NCBI GenBank assembly: GCA_003996215.1
Contig: QJPP01007524.1
Coordinates: 1 to 64,000 of the forward strand
DNA from: Jaltomata sinuosa
Lineage: Eukaryota > Streptophyta > Magnoliopsida > Solanales > Solanaceae
Direction: 5' to 3'
Length of the DNA stretch: 64,000 nt
Part shown: positions 33,861-45,700 of the stretch, piece by piece
Position numbering within the stretch: the stretch's first letter is position 1
Layout of the letters: the number at the start of each line of letters is the position of its first letter
The notes under the pieces: model-generated
What the model was told of the DNA's origin: nothing
The model's input: the letters and a program-made list of their open reading frames with translations, nothing else
Databases searched by the model: none
Made by a program: the position numbers and the translations under genes

Positions 33861-35282
33861 CTTTGTATCGATTTTCTCCCTTAAACGAAAGGAAATGAAA
33901 GATGTTCTGAACTGCAGAAAATATGGATCAACTCATATACCCTTCTCCAAGGAATTTTCTTTGGAAAGAAGTAAAATCCCCACCTAAAATTATGGTGCTT
34001 AACGTAACCAGTGCTAACCAAGAATAGTTATTACTTTACCGATATTATCAAACTCCTTTATTTGACTTCTAGAAACTTTACAGCTGGAAAAACCCAAATG
34101 GATTATAAGATATAATTCAGATGGTCTATAAATTAAGCTTTCACATTATTATTATTATTAAGGATTGCATAAGATTAATAAGTTTCATATGCTAGAGGCT
34201 GAAAGAATTTCAAAGGCTATTTTCTGGCCGTGGAGAATACTGCACATGCTATCAAATCTTTTGTTCATGATATTTCCAATCTTTAGGTTATACTTTATTT
34301 ATTTTAATGTATGTGTCACTGTTTGATTTAACACGAAATTTAAGAAAGAAATAATTTTTAAAAAATGTATAGTTTCAAATTAATGAGAGATATTTATGTG
34401 ATTATAAATTATTTCATTAAGGATAAGATAAGAAGTTTAAAGTTAAATTTTTTTAAAATATAAAAATATGATATTTTTTAGGACAAATTAAAATAAAACG
34501 CATGCCACATAAATGGGAGATTATCCTATATATACAAAATAAGACCTATAATTACAAACATAGCGGAGGTTCTCATTTACAATTTGTAGCAATAGATTTT
34601 TTACAAAACTCATACGAAGGACAACAAAAATTTCAATTACAACTAAAAATTAATGATTCTTCCCCTATTTTGTGGGTTGAAATTTTTTCCCCTAATTTAT
34701 GATCGAAATCTTCTTTTTTAGTTAATGGCCAAAATTTTCTCTCCCTAATTTATGGCCAAAATTTTCTCTCCCACATTCAAATTGATTTTATCCCCTATTT
34801 TTTTCCAGTTTTTACTCGAATAACTTTAGGAAATCATATACATGCACATAGTTATACATTATTTGTATATATTTTGTACACACTGTAATCACACATACAT
34901 TTCAATTGATACAAACTAGATTTTATACACATCAATTTTTAATATTTTAAGACTAATTTATAGAATTTATACATATTTCATACACTGTGATCACACATAT
35001 CTCAAAATAATATAGATCAGATTTCATACACATCAGTTTTTAATATTTTTTAAAACTATAGTATATATAGTTTTTACAGATTTATGCATAGTGAAATTAA
35101 GGTTGAAGTTTGTTGAAGGAGGAAGATCAAATTTGAAAGAAAATTGTGTCTAGAAAACTTGGCGTATACATATTATAATATATACATATAAAAGACAAGA
35201 ATAAATTAGAAGAATATAAATGAAATCATGCAATAAACCGGTGACTCAATAACAATAGAAAAAATGAGAGTTGATGAAGATG
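33861..35282. other. AT-rich intergenic DNA with MITE remains
   Basis: No gene. A degenerate Stowaway-type MITE lies at about 34297-34517. Direct repeats of TTTATGGCCAAAATTTTCTC at about 34720-34770 and an imperfect duplication of about 120 bp at 34855-35050 (CACTGTAATCACACAT / CACTGTGATCACACAT) follow. Confidence 0.6.
34297..34517. mobile_element. Stowaway-type MITE, degenerate
   Basis: Internal blocks (ATGTGTCACTGTTTGATTTA; AGAAGTTTAAAGTTAAATTT; GCCACATAAATGGGAG) match a very common Solanaceae MITE as I remember it. TIRs are worn and no clear TA duplication is seen. Confidence 0.5.
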
Positions 35283-35558
35283 TGTTAAGAATAGAGTTAG
35301 CTGAAGTTAGCAGTTAGGCCAGTTAGTTACAAAAGCTGTTAGAGTTGTTAGTAGTGGATTACAGCTGTCACTAAGAGTTGTTGTTAGGCTAATTAACAGT
35401 AGCACTTAGCTTAGTTAGATATCTATATATACTCAGCTTGTATGTACATTTACGGTAATCATCAATAGAGAGAACCCAGATATTTTCTCTAGCACTCTTA
35501 GCTCCCTCTCCATAAATTGTCACTACAATTCCTTGCATGTTGCAGATCAACAAACTCA
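35283..35558 (+). repeat. Copia-1 5' LTR
   Basis: 276 bp; a TATATATAC stretch at about 35424-35432 is the likely TATA. Next to the primer site. Confidence 0.9.
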
Positions 35559-35691
35559 TCATGGCATCAGAGCTTGTGTTGGTGATCAGAGATTTCTGAT
35601 TATTTTGATTCATCACAATTAGGTTTTGGATCGTCTTTGAACAATCGATCAATTCAATTCACTCTTCTTCTGCAATTCAAGGTTCGTGACA

Positions 35692-38600
35692 ATGGCGATT
35701 GAAGATACTATTGCTGGAATTAGAAGTTCCTCAAACACTGGTACAACTGTAATCGATCAACATCATCCCCTGTTTCTTCAACCTAGTGATACTCCAGGTA
35801 GCTCTCTGATCTCAATTAAACTCACTGGACCAGACAATTATGCTTTGTGGAGTAGCTCTATGAAAATCAATCTCCTAGGAAAGAGTAAGCTTGGTTTTGT
35901 TGATGGACGATATACGAAGGATAAATTTGATGCTTCTTTGCATGATCTATGGGAGAAGTGTAACGCTATAGTCCTGTCATGGATTATGAACTCGGTTAGT
36001 ACTGAATTATTGGTGGGAATGGTCTACGCTACCAGTTCCTATAAAGTTTGGACTGATCTCAGAGAAACCTTTGATAAAGTGATTGGATCTAGAGTTCTAC
36101 TGTTGCACAAATAGATTTCTACTCTGTCACAGGGAATCTCATCAGTTTCTACTTATTTCTCGAGATTGAAAGAGTTGTGGGCTGAGTTTGATGCACTCAT
36201 GCCTTGTCCTAGTTGTAGTTGTGTGGAGTTTAGGAAATATGTCGAACACTTTGAGTATCAGCGACTTCTTCAGTTCCTCATGGGCTTAAACGATTCATAT
36301 GCTCAATCTAGCAATCAAATACTGATGATGTTCCCCGTTCCTTCGATTAACAAGGCGTATGCTATGATAATCTCTGAAGAAAGTCGAAGACCTTTGACAT
36401 CCTCAAGTCATATTCCTGAGGTGCATGAAGGAACTGCTCTGTTTAGCCACAAAGGTGCAAGTAGCTCAAGACATGGCCACTACAAATCTAAGAAGAATAA
36501 CCATAGAACTCATGGTTCATATTGTGACTACTGTCACTTTACATGGCATACTAGGGAGGTATGTTACAAGCTCCATGGATATCCAGCTGACTTCAAGAGT
36601 AAAAAGAAGTTCAACAATAACTATAAGAGTGGTGGTAGATCTAACTCTGGTAGGTCTTCCTATGGGGATTCTTCTCATGGTGGTTCTGGTGGATATATTA
36701 GTGGTTCATTCAAAAGTGGTTACTCTGGACCAAAAGCTAACTGTGCAGGTACTACTCAAGGAACTAACTATGCAGGTAACTCAAAAGGCAAGCAGGTTAT
36801 GCAGGAGCAAGATGCATACTTCAGTCAAGAGGCACATGTTGCTATGGCCAAAATTCCTCATTTTACTTAACAACAGTACAGTCAGATCTTGCAGCTCTTA
36901 GGCAAAGAGGGAGATACCAGTTCTAATGGACATAATGGATCAGCTATGGATGCAGGTATGACTCTTAGTACTCTTAGTGCTGAGAGTTTTGTTAAGTGGA
37001 TTGTGGACTCCGGAGCTACTAATCACATGGTTAAGAATCTGCAAGTATTGTTTGATTCAACAAAAACTAAGGGTCATGTTCACCTACCTAATGGAGATTT
37101 AGCCATAGTTAGTCACATAGGTTCTGCCTATCTATTTCCTGGAGAGAAAATCACTCAAGTCATGCATATCCCTGACTTTAGATATAACTTGTTATCTGTG
37201 GCTAAGATAACAAAGGAACTAAAGTGTGCAGTTATGTTCTATCCTGATTTTTTCATATTTAGGACATCTTCAGTGGGAGAGTGAGGGGGATTGGTAGAGA
37301 AGACAATGGCTTCTATGTGTTCAAAACAACTATTGGGGTAAAGACTTCTCAGCCTAATGCTGAAAATATGTCTAAGACTCCTAATAACATTCCTAAGTCT
37401 CTTTCTGCAACAGTTGTGGTTGATTCAGCTGATGCAAATGTGTGGCACAAGAGACTAGGACATGTGCCAGTAACTATCATGAAGAAGATGGATCTATTTC
37501 AGTCTATTCAGTTGAATAATTGTGATCAACACTATAATGTTTGCTCTTTAGCCAAGCAAACAAGACTTCCATTTCCTTTATGCACTTCTGTTGCTAGTTC
37601 TTGTTTTCATACCTTACATGGTGATGTATGGGGACCATATAGAGTTCTTACTCATGATGGAAAAAGATATTTCTTAACTCTAGTTGATGATCACTCCAGA
37701 TATACTTGGATTTTTCTGTTGCCTTCTAAAGCTGATATAATTGTGGTAATGAGAAGCTTTCTGCTCATGGTGAAGAATGTGTTTGTTGCTTCTGTAAAAC
37801 TTTTTAGGACTGATAATGGATGTGAATTTTTCAACTCTTCCATGTATTAATTACTTGAGTCTCTAGGAATTGTTCATCAGAGTACATGTACCTATACTCC
37901 TCAGCAAAATGGCATTGCTGAGAGAAAACATAGACAAATCTTGAATGTTGCTAGAGCCTTGAGGTTTCAGGCTGCTATTCCTCTAAAGTTCTGGGGTGAA
38001 TGTGTGTTAACTGTTGTATATCTTATGAACAGGTTACCTACTTCTGTTCTCTCAGGTAAAACTCTTTATGCTATGCTACACAAGCAGGCTCCTTCTTATG
38101 AGCAATTGAGAGTCTTTGGGTGCCTAGGATATGTCTCTGATATGAAACAAGGGGATAAATTCTCTCCTAGAATTGTTTCAGTAGTATTCCTTGGGTACTC
38201 CTTGACACAAAAGGGGTATAAGATGTACCTTCTCCACTCTAGAACATTTGTAGTCAGCAGGGATGTTCTTTCAAGGAACATATGCTTCCTTTCTCTCAAA
38301 CTTCTACTACTGTACCTCCTTTATTCCCAGTACTTGATCTTGCTGATTATTCTTCACAAGAGTGCAGGACAACTGTGCCTCTGACCCATGCAGGATCGGA
38401 TGCAGCTACTATTGAGCCTGCTCAAGTGCCTTCTCATGAAGGTGATGTCCCTAGTCTCAATCATGTTTCTCCTGAGGTTGACAACACAGATGTTGCAGTT
38501 CCTACCAGTGCTGCTAGTGAAAGGTCAAGCACAAAACAGTCCTCCAGAGTTAGCAAGCCTCCATGTTGGTTACAAGACTATGTCACTAAGAGTACATCCA

Positions 38601-40250
38601 GTGCTCATTGCTGCTATCCTATCTCTAATTACATAAGCTATGCCAATGTCTCAGCAGGCTTCAGTTCAGCATTAGCTTCATTCTCTAGCATTTCTGATCC
38701 CACTTCCTATCATGAAGCAAGGAAGGACAAGCACTGGGTAGAGGCTATGCAGTCTGAGATAGCTGCCTTGGAGGATAATCACACTTAGAGCCTAGTAGAT
38801 CTGCCTCCTACTAAGACCTCAATAGGGTGCAAATGGGTGTTCAAGGTCAAGAACACCTCCACTAGTGATGTTGAGAGGTACAAGGCCAGACTTGTGGCCA
38901 AAGGGTACTCTCAATGGGAGGGGTTGGACTACACTGAGACCTTCTCTCCTGTAGGAAAAATGGTAACAGTTAGGTCTGTTGTTGCACTTGTTGCTGCTAA
39001 GAATTGGCACATATTTCAGATGGATGTGCACAATGCCTTTCTACAAAGTGATCTAATGGAAGAGGTGTATATGGACATCCCCAGGCCTTTGCTACTCCAG
39101 CTGGTCAACACCAAGTGTGCAGGCTACATAAGTCTCTATATGGCCTCAAACAGGCTCCTAGACAGTGGAATACGAAGCTTACTGATGCTCTCTTACAACT
39201 TGGCTTCTCTCGGAGTCACTTTGACTATTCTCTATTCACCAAACATGTTCAGCATGAGATTGTTGTGGTGTTGGTTTATGTTGATGATCTTCTTATTACT
39301 AGCAGTAATGTATCCTTCCTAGCTCAAACCAAGAATGACTTGAATCTCAGATTCAAGATGAAAGACTTAGGTGAGCTCAAATTTTTCCTTGGCATAGAGT
39401 TTGCTAGATCCAGGAAGGATATTGTCATGAGCTAGAGGAAGTATTCTCTTGAGCTCATAGAAGAGATGGGGCTTGGAGGTTCTAAACCTGCCAGTGCTCC
39501 CTTAGAGGCAAATGTGAAACTCACCTCTGTTGAGTATGACTCCTTCATTCACAAGGATTCTCCTGTTGCTGCTATTCAGGATCTTGTTCTTGAGGATGTA
39601 GGGAAGTATCAGAGGCTGGTGGGGAGATTGTTATATCTCACCATAACAAGAGTGGACATTACATTTGTTGTGCAAGTCTTAAGTCAGTTTATGCACAAAC
39701 CAAAATAGTCCCACATGGAAGCTTCTTTGAGAGTTGTTAGGTACATTAAAGGTGCTCCTGGACTTGGTTTGTTGATGCCTTCTGGAGTTGATAGCACTAC
39801 CACACTGGAAGCTTACTGTGACTCAGACTGGGGTGGTTGCCTTCAAACAAGGAAGTATGTGACTGGATACTTGGTTAAGTTTGGAGGAGCTTTGATCTCC
39901 TGGAAGTCAAAGAAATAAGATACTATTGCAAGAAGTTCAGCAGAGGCGAAATTCAGAAGCATGGCCTCTGTGGTAGCTGAGATAACCTGGTTAACTGGTT
40001 TGTTTAAAGAACTTGGGGTTGATCTACCCTTACCTATACCTCTGCACTGTGACAGCAAAGCAGCTATACAGATAGCTGCCAATCCTATTTTCCATGAAAG
40101 GACAAAGCACATCGACTTTGATTGTCACTTTGTGAGGGATAAAGTTGTTCAAGGGCTGGTCAAGACTCAACATATTCCTACAAAAAAGTAGTTGGCTGAT
40201 TTTCTTTCAAAGAGTCTTGGAAAGGTTCAACATTGCTATCTTCTGTCCAA
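35692..40250 (+). pseudogene. Copia-1 gag-pol polyprotein, multiple stops and frameshifts
   Basis: Start ATG at 35692 (MAIEDT). Gag (LTGPDNYALW, 35692-36870, stop at 36112) with a zinc-knuckle-like CDYCHFTWH; protease WIVDSGATNH near 36990; pre-integrase WHKRLGH near 37443; integrase (DDHSRYTW, 37690; DNG, 37820) with stop at 37848; RT (YKARLVAKG, 38880; YVDDLLIT, 39275); RNase H (CDSDWGG, 39820) and tail to about 40250. Seven or more in-frame stops and at least three frameshifts (near 37280, 38285, 39115). Dead. Confidence 0.9.
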
Positions 40251-40294
40251 GCTGGGATTGAAGGACTTTTTCCATCCATCAGCTTGAGGAAGGG

Positions 40295-40570
40295 TGTTAA
40301 GAATAGAGTTAGCTGAAGTTAGCAGTTAGGCCAGTTAGTTACAAAAACTGTTAGAGTTGTTAGTAGTGAATTACAGTTGTCACTAAGAGTTGTTGTTAGT
40401 CTAATTAACAATAGCACTTAGCTTAGTTAGATTTCTATATATACTCAGGTTGTATGTACATTTACGGTAATCATCAATAGAGAGAACCCAGATATTTTCT
40501 CTAGCACTCTTAGCTCCCTCTCCATAAATTGTCACTACAATTTCTTGCATGTTGCAGATCAACAAACTCA
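40295..40570 (+). repeat. Copia-1 3' LTR
   Basis: 276 bp, follows the PPT. Differs from the 5' copy at about eight sites. Confidence 0.9.
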
Positions 40571-42028
40571 TTAGAAATCAGGTGAATTTGGGTGAAGGAG
40601 GAAATTAATTTGGATGAAAAATAGCACCTAGAAATCGTGATGTAGAGAGAAAAATTTTTAAATTGAAAAGAAAATAAGAAGAAGGTAGATAACTAAGAGA
40701 GAGCAAATTGAATTCTTAAAATTAAGCCCCAAAATTTTGGAGATTGAAAAGTTTCTAAAAATAATCATTAAAATCGTGGGAATGAAAAGACCTAAATTTG
40801 CTACATTTGATAAATCTTATTATGTTTGATAAATAAGAAAATTTCTATATTTAATAATACATAATGTTATTAATTATGGAGTGTGACTTTTCCCACGTAA
40901 AATGGATAGAGAGAGTAATCAACAATAAGGCCAACTACAGTCTACATATCTTATCCTAACTATTTTCTTTAAAGCATTTTCTACCAAAGCTTTTTATTTT
41001 ATTTTCAATATTCACTTGACACTTTTTTAATATGATATTGCAATTTGATTTAGGCTAATTTCATCACCTTCTTAAAATTTTCTTTTTGTTGATCATTCAT
41101 TCAATTTAAAAAATGTTATTGCAGACAAAAAAAAATGGCCACTTCTAACTTAGGAAGGAAATGGAAGTGGGCTTGGGCTCCCTAAGAAAGTCCTGGAATT
41201 AGAGTGGAATTGTGTTTGACCATAAAAATAAAAATAAAATCACTTTACTTGAAATTTTTGGAGTTGGAGTTAGAGTTGGAGTTGTGTTTGATCATATCTT
41301 TTTGGAAAGACCTTTTAGAATTTAGAGTGTCTAATATAACTAAGGCCCCGTTTGACCATTCTGTGTTCCACTTGGGATGCGAGACTAGAAAACCAAAAAA
41401 TATTTCACTTTTTTAGAATTTTGAAAGTTGGAGTTGGAGTTGGAGTTGTGTTTGGACTTTGGACATATTTTTTACAATAATTATCAAGAATCTAAATGTA
41501 TTTTCTAAAAAACGTAAAATATGATTTTAAAATGAAATATAATTTAAATGAGTCTATTTTATGAAAATAAAAAATTTAGTATTTTTTTTCGAAAAAAAAG
41601 TGAAAATAGTGAAAACGGGTATTGGGCTATTTACACATTTTCAAATACAACTTCAAGTTGTATTTGGAATTTTTATGGCCAAACACCAATTTTAGAATAA
41701 AGTGAAATAATTTTTCGGAAAAAAGTGAAAATTTCTTATGGCCAAACGCCCACTTCTGAAAAAGTGAGATGGAAAAAAATGAAAATAAGTATTTAGGTGT
41801 TTTCACTTTTCCAAATACAACTTCAAATTGTATAGAAATGTTTATGGCCAAACAATATTTTCTGAATAAAGTGAAATAATTTTTCAAAAAATAGTGAAAA
41901 TATCTTAAGGCCAAACGAGGCCTTATGCATTTGATATTTGAAATTCAATTAGTTTGGTTAATTAGGATTCACATCGGATGGGTTCATTAAGGGCGCTAAA
42001 TGCTTACGCCCACAAAGAGGATAGGGAC
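40571..42028. other. Intergenic DNA with an hAT-like MITE cluster
   Basis: No gene. AT-rich, with tandem GGAGTTGGAGTT motifs at about 41262-41284 and 41428-41446, and the MITE-like block at 41342-41924. Confidence 0.6.
41342..41924. mobile_element. hAT-like MITE cluster (GGCC-CGTTTGGCC termini)
   Basis: Imperfect terminal inverted repeats AAGGCCCCGTTTGACC (41342-41357) and GGCCAAACGAGGCCTT (41909-41924). Inside, TATGGCCAAAC boundaries repeat at about 41668, 41738 and 41844 with shared GTGAAATAATTTTTC blocks, so units are stacked. No clear target duplication. The minus ORF at 41627-41914 is a by-product. Confidence 0.5.
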
Positions 42029-42033
42029 ATTGA
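42029..42033. repeat. Target-site duplication, left copy
   Basis: ATTGA, perfectly repeated at 47572-47576 on the other side of the copia-2 element. Confidence 0.88.
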
Positions 42034-42771
42034 TGTTGGGAAAGGCAAGGCACTAACAAAGAATGCACAACAGGGTAGCAGCGGAAGAATACCCAAGTCT
42101 AAACTTTCCCTTTCAATTTGAACCAAGAGAAGACAAACAAACCAAGCACAATGGTAATAAGGCAGCAAGTATATCAACCAAAATAAATACGACAAGACAA
42201 AATAAACCAATCACACGAGACACCAAGATTTACGTGGAAAACCCCTTCGGTGTGAAGAGTAAAAACCACGGGACCAAAACCTCCACTATAATCACCAAGA
42301 GTTACAATAATGTTCTCCAAAATGGCCACCAAAGAAGTGCCAAACAACGAGCAACACTACATAAATCACAACACCAAAAACAAGAGAATAAAAGGAGCAA
42401 AAGCACCGAAAAATGCAGCTACTGTTCACGGATGCAAAACTGGAGCTACGGGATACCAAATCCAACTCTGTCAGTTTCTAATCAAAGATTGAGATGAGAG
42501 GAACAAGCTGTCCAAAAATCAGATCAATCGGATAAGAAACGAAGCGGGAATCGCAATTTGAAGTTGGCAATTTATGGCTGAAATTGGGTGCGAAAATCTG
42601 CTCTTTCTCTCTATGTGTGGCTGCTGAAAAATATTATGTGGATGATGAAATAAGACCTAAAAAAAGGTCTATATATGCCCCATAGAATTGGGCCTATGGG
42701 CAAAAGTGGGTTGGTCCAAATTGAGCTTTATTTATCCACATAGAAAGGGAAAAAGACCCATAACCCCAACA
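42034..42771 (-). repeat. Copia-2 3' LTR (738 bp)
   Basis: TGTTGGG to CCCCAACA. TATATAT at 42670-42676. Followed on the right by the PPT. Confidence 0.94.
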
Positions 42772-42786
42772 ATTCTCCCCCTCACG
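42772..42786 (-). other. Polypurine tract (copia-2)
   Basis: GTGAGGGGGAGAAT on the minus strand, next to the 3' LTR. Confidence 0.75.
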
Positions 42787-42787
42787 A

Positions 42788-45700
42788 CTATGTGGAGGAA
42801 ACCGCCATCCCGGCGATCATGCAACAATCTTCAAATTTCCATCTTGGCAAAGCTTTAGTTATCATATCGGAACCATTATCATCCGTATGAATCTTCTCAA
42901 GTTCAAGCAACTTAGAATCCAACACATCTCGAATCCAATGGTATCTCACATCAATGTGTTTAGACCGACCACGGAATGTAGAATTCTTGCCAAGATGTAT
43001 AGCACTTTGACTGTCGCAATAAAGCACATACCTCTCTTGAGCACAACCAAGTTCCCCCAAGAATCTCTTCATCCAGAGCAACTCTTTACAAGCTTCAACG
43101 GCAGCAATAAGCTCAGCTTCTGTAGTAGATAGAGCAACACATTTTTGCAACCTAGATTGCCAAGACACAGCTCCCCCTGCAAAAGTAACCAAGTACCCTG
43201 AAGTAGACTTGCGAGTATCAACATCACCAGCCATGTCTGAATCAGTATAACCACAAAGAATAGGCTTCCCTGTACCAAAACACAAACTCAGACTAGAAGT
43301 GCCACAAAGATATCTCATGATCCACTTCACAGCATTCCAATGTTCTCTTCCCGGATTAGAAAGAAAACGGCTAACAATACCAACAGCATGAGCAATATCT
43401 GGTCTTGTACAAATCATTGCATACATTAAACTACCAACAGCTGAAGCATAAGGAACTTTCTTCATATCTTCCTTCTCATCATCACTGGAAGGACACTCTT
43501 TCGTGCTCAACTTGAAGTGCATAGCTAAAGGTGTACTGACAACCTTAACATTATTCATGTTGAACCTTCGAAGTACTTTCTGAATGTACTTCTCCTGTGA
43601 TAACCACAACTTCTTGGCCTTTCTGTCACGGACAATCTGCATGCCAAGAATCTGCCTTGCTGGTCCTAAGTCTTTCATAGCAAAAGACTTACTCAACTCT
43701 TGCTTCAACTTTTGAATCCTGCAAGCATTATAACCAACAAAAAGCATGTCATCAACATAAAGCAACACAATAATAAAGTCACCATCAGAGAATTTTTGCA
43801 CAAAAACACAATGATCTGAAGAAGTCTTCTTGAAGCCCTGCTGACTCATAAAAGAACCAAACTTCATGTACCACTGTCTAGGAGCTTGTTTCAAGCCATA
43901 CAAGCTCTTCTTCAATTTGCAAACATAATTCTCTTTTCCCTTGACTTCAAAACCTTCCGGCTGCTCCATATAAATTTCTTCATCTAAGTCACCATGGAGA
44001 AAAGCAGTTTTAACATCCATTTGTTCAATCTCTAAATCTAGACTTGCAGCTAAGCCTAGAACAACACGAATGGATGACATCTTCACAACTGGAGAGAATA
44101 TCTCATCAAAATCAACTCCCTTTTTCTGGTTAAAACCCTTCACAACTAATCTAGCTTTGTACCGTGGAACTGGATTGCCATCTTCATGTTTCACCCTGAA
44201 AACCCACCTGTTTTTTAAAGCTTTTCTGTCTTTAGGTAACTTAACCAAATCAAAAGTATGATTATCATGTAAGGATTTAATCTCATCTTCCATAGCATCA
44301 AACCATCTTTCTTTTTCTTCACTATCCATGGCTTCATCAAGACTCTCAGGTTCTCCCCCATCAGTCAAGAGTACATACTCATTGGGAGAATAACGAGATG
44401 AAGGTAGTTTCTCTCTAGTAGATCTTCTGAGAGAACTCTCTGGAGCATCAATAGCAGCTGGTTGCTGGCCAACCACATCCTCTTGCACTGGAGCATCAAC
44501 AACATCCTGGTCATTCTGAACATGATCATCATCTTCATTATCAACTTGATTTTCATTATTATGAAGATTTTCTTCAGGTGCAGTAGTCAAAGGAACTGGA
44601 TCAATATCAACTAGGCTCTCACTACTCTGAGAATCAACCTTCTCAGTTTTGTCAAAATCTTCAATTGTTTGGTCTTCAAAAAACACAACATCACGGCTTC
44701 TAACAAGTTTCTTCTCAACTGGATCATAGAAACGATAGCCAAATTCATCTTGACCATAACCAATGAAGATACACTGTCTAGTTTTAACATCCAGCTTTGA
44801 CCTTTCATCCTTAGGAACATGAACAAAAGCTTTACACCCAAAGACTCTAAGATGATCATAAGAAACATTCTTACCAGACCAAACTCTGTCAGGGACATCA
44901 CCATTCAAAGCAACAGCAGGAGATAAATTGATAACATAAGTAGCAGTATTAAGTGCTTCTGCCCAAAAGGAATCTGGCAGCTTAGCATCTGAAAGCATAC
45001 ATCTAACTCTCTCAACTAGAGTTCTGTTCATCCTCTCTGCTAAACCATTTAACTGAGGAGTCTTTGGAGGAGTTTTCTGATGCCGAATACCCTTCTCTCT
45101 GCAATATTTATCAAAAGGACCAATATACTCACCACCATTATCTGAGCGGATGCATTTCAATTTCTTCCCTGTCTGTCTCTCAACCAAGGCCTGAAAACCC
45201 TTGAACACATCAAGTACCTGATCCTTGGACTTCAAAGGAAATACCCAGAGTTTGCGAGAATGATCATCAATAAAAGTCACAAAGTAAAGTGCATCGCCAT
45301 GAGACCTTACCTTAAAAGGACCACACAAATCAGAATGTACCAACTCCAGCAAATCAAGCTTTCTTGAAGGCGGATGACTCTGAAAGGAAACTCTTTTCTG
45401 TTTACCGGCTAAGCAATGAACACATTTCTTCAACTTTGCTTGTTTCACTCCAGAAAGTAAATTTTTCTTAGCCAAATTGTCAATCCCCTTCTCACTCATA
45501 TGACTTAGCCTTCTATGCCATAATTCTGATGAAGTATCATTCTCCACCAAGTTTACTAAGCCTCTAGAGATGGAGCCCTGAAATACGTACAAGTTAGACA
45601 ACTTGTCACCACGAGCCACAACCATTGAACCTCTAGTAAGCTTCCACTGGCCAGCACCAAGGGTGTTAACATAACCCTCATCATCAAGGTTCCCCACAGA

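Larger units (their letters stand above)
35283..40570 (+). mobile_element. Ty1/copia element, degenerate, with 276-bp LTRs
   Basis: LTRs 35283-35558 and 40295-40570 (both 276 bp, TGTTAAG to AACTCA), about eight substitutions apart by eye. Primer site TGGCATCAGAGC at 35562-35573 (one mismatch to iMet type); PPT TGAGGAAGGG at 40285-40294. The flanking bases AGATG and TTAGA do not match, so no target duplication is visible. Lineage not assigned. Confidence 0.92.

Noticed and set aside
35278..40575. Target-site duplication for copia-1
   Set aside because: AGATG and TTAGA do not match under any nearby choice of LTR ends I tried.
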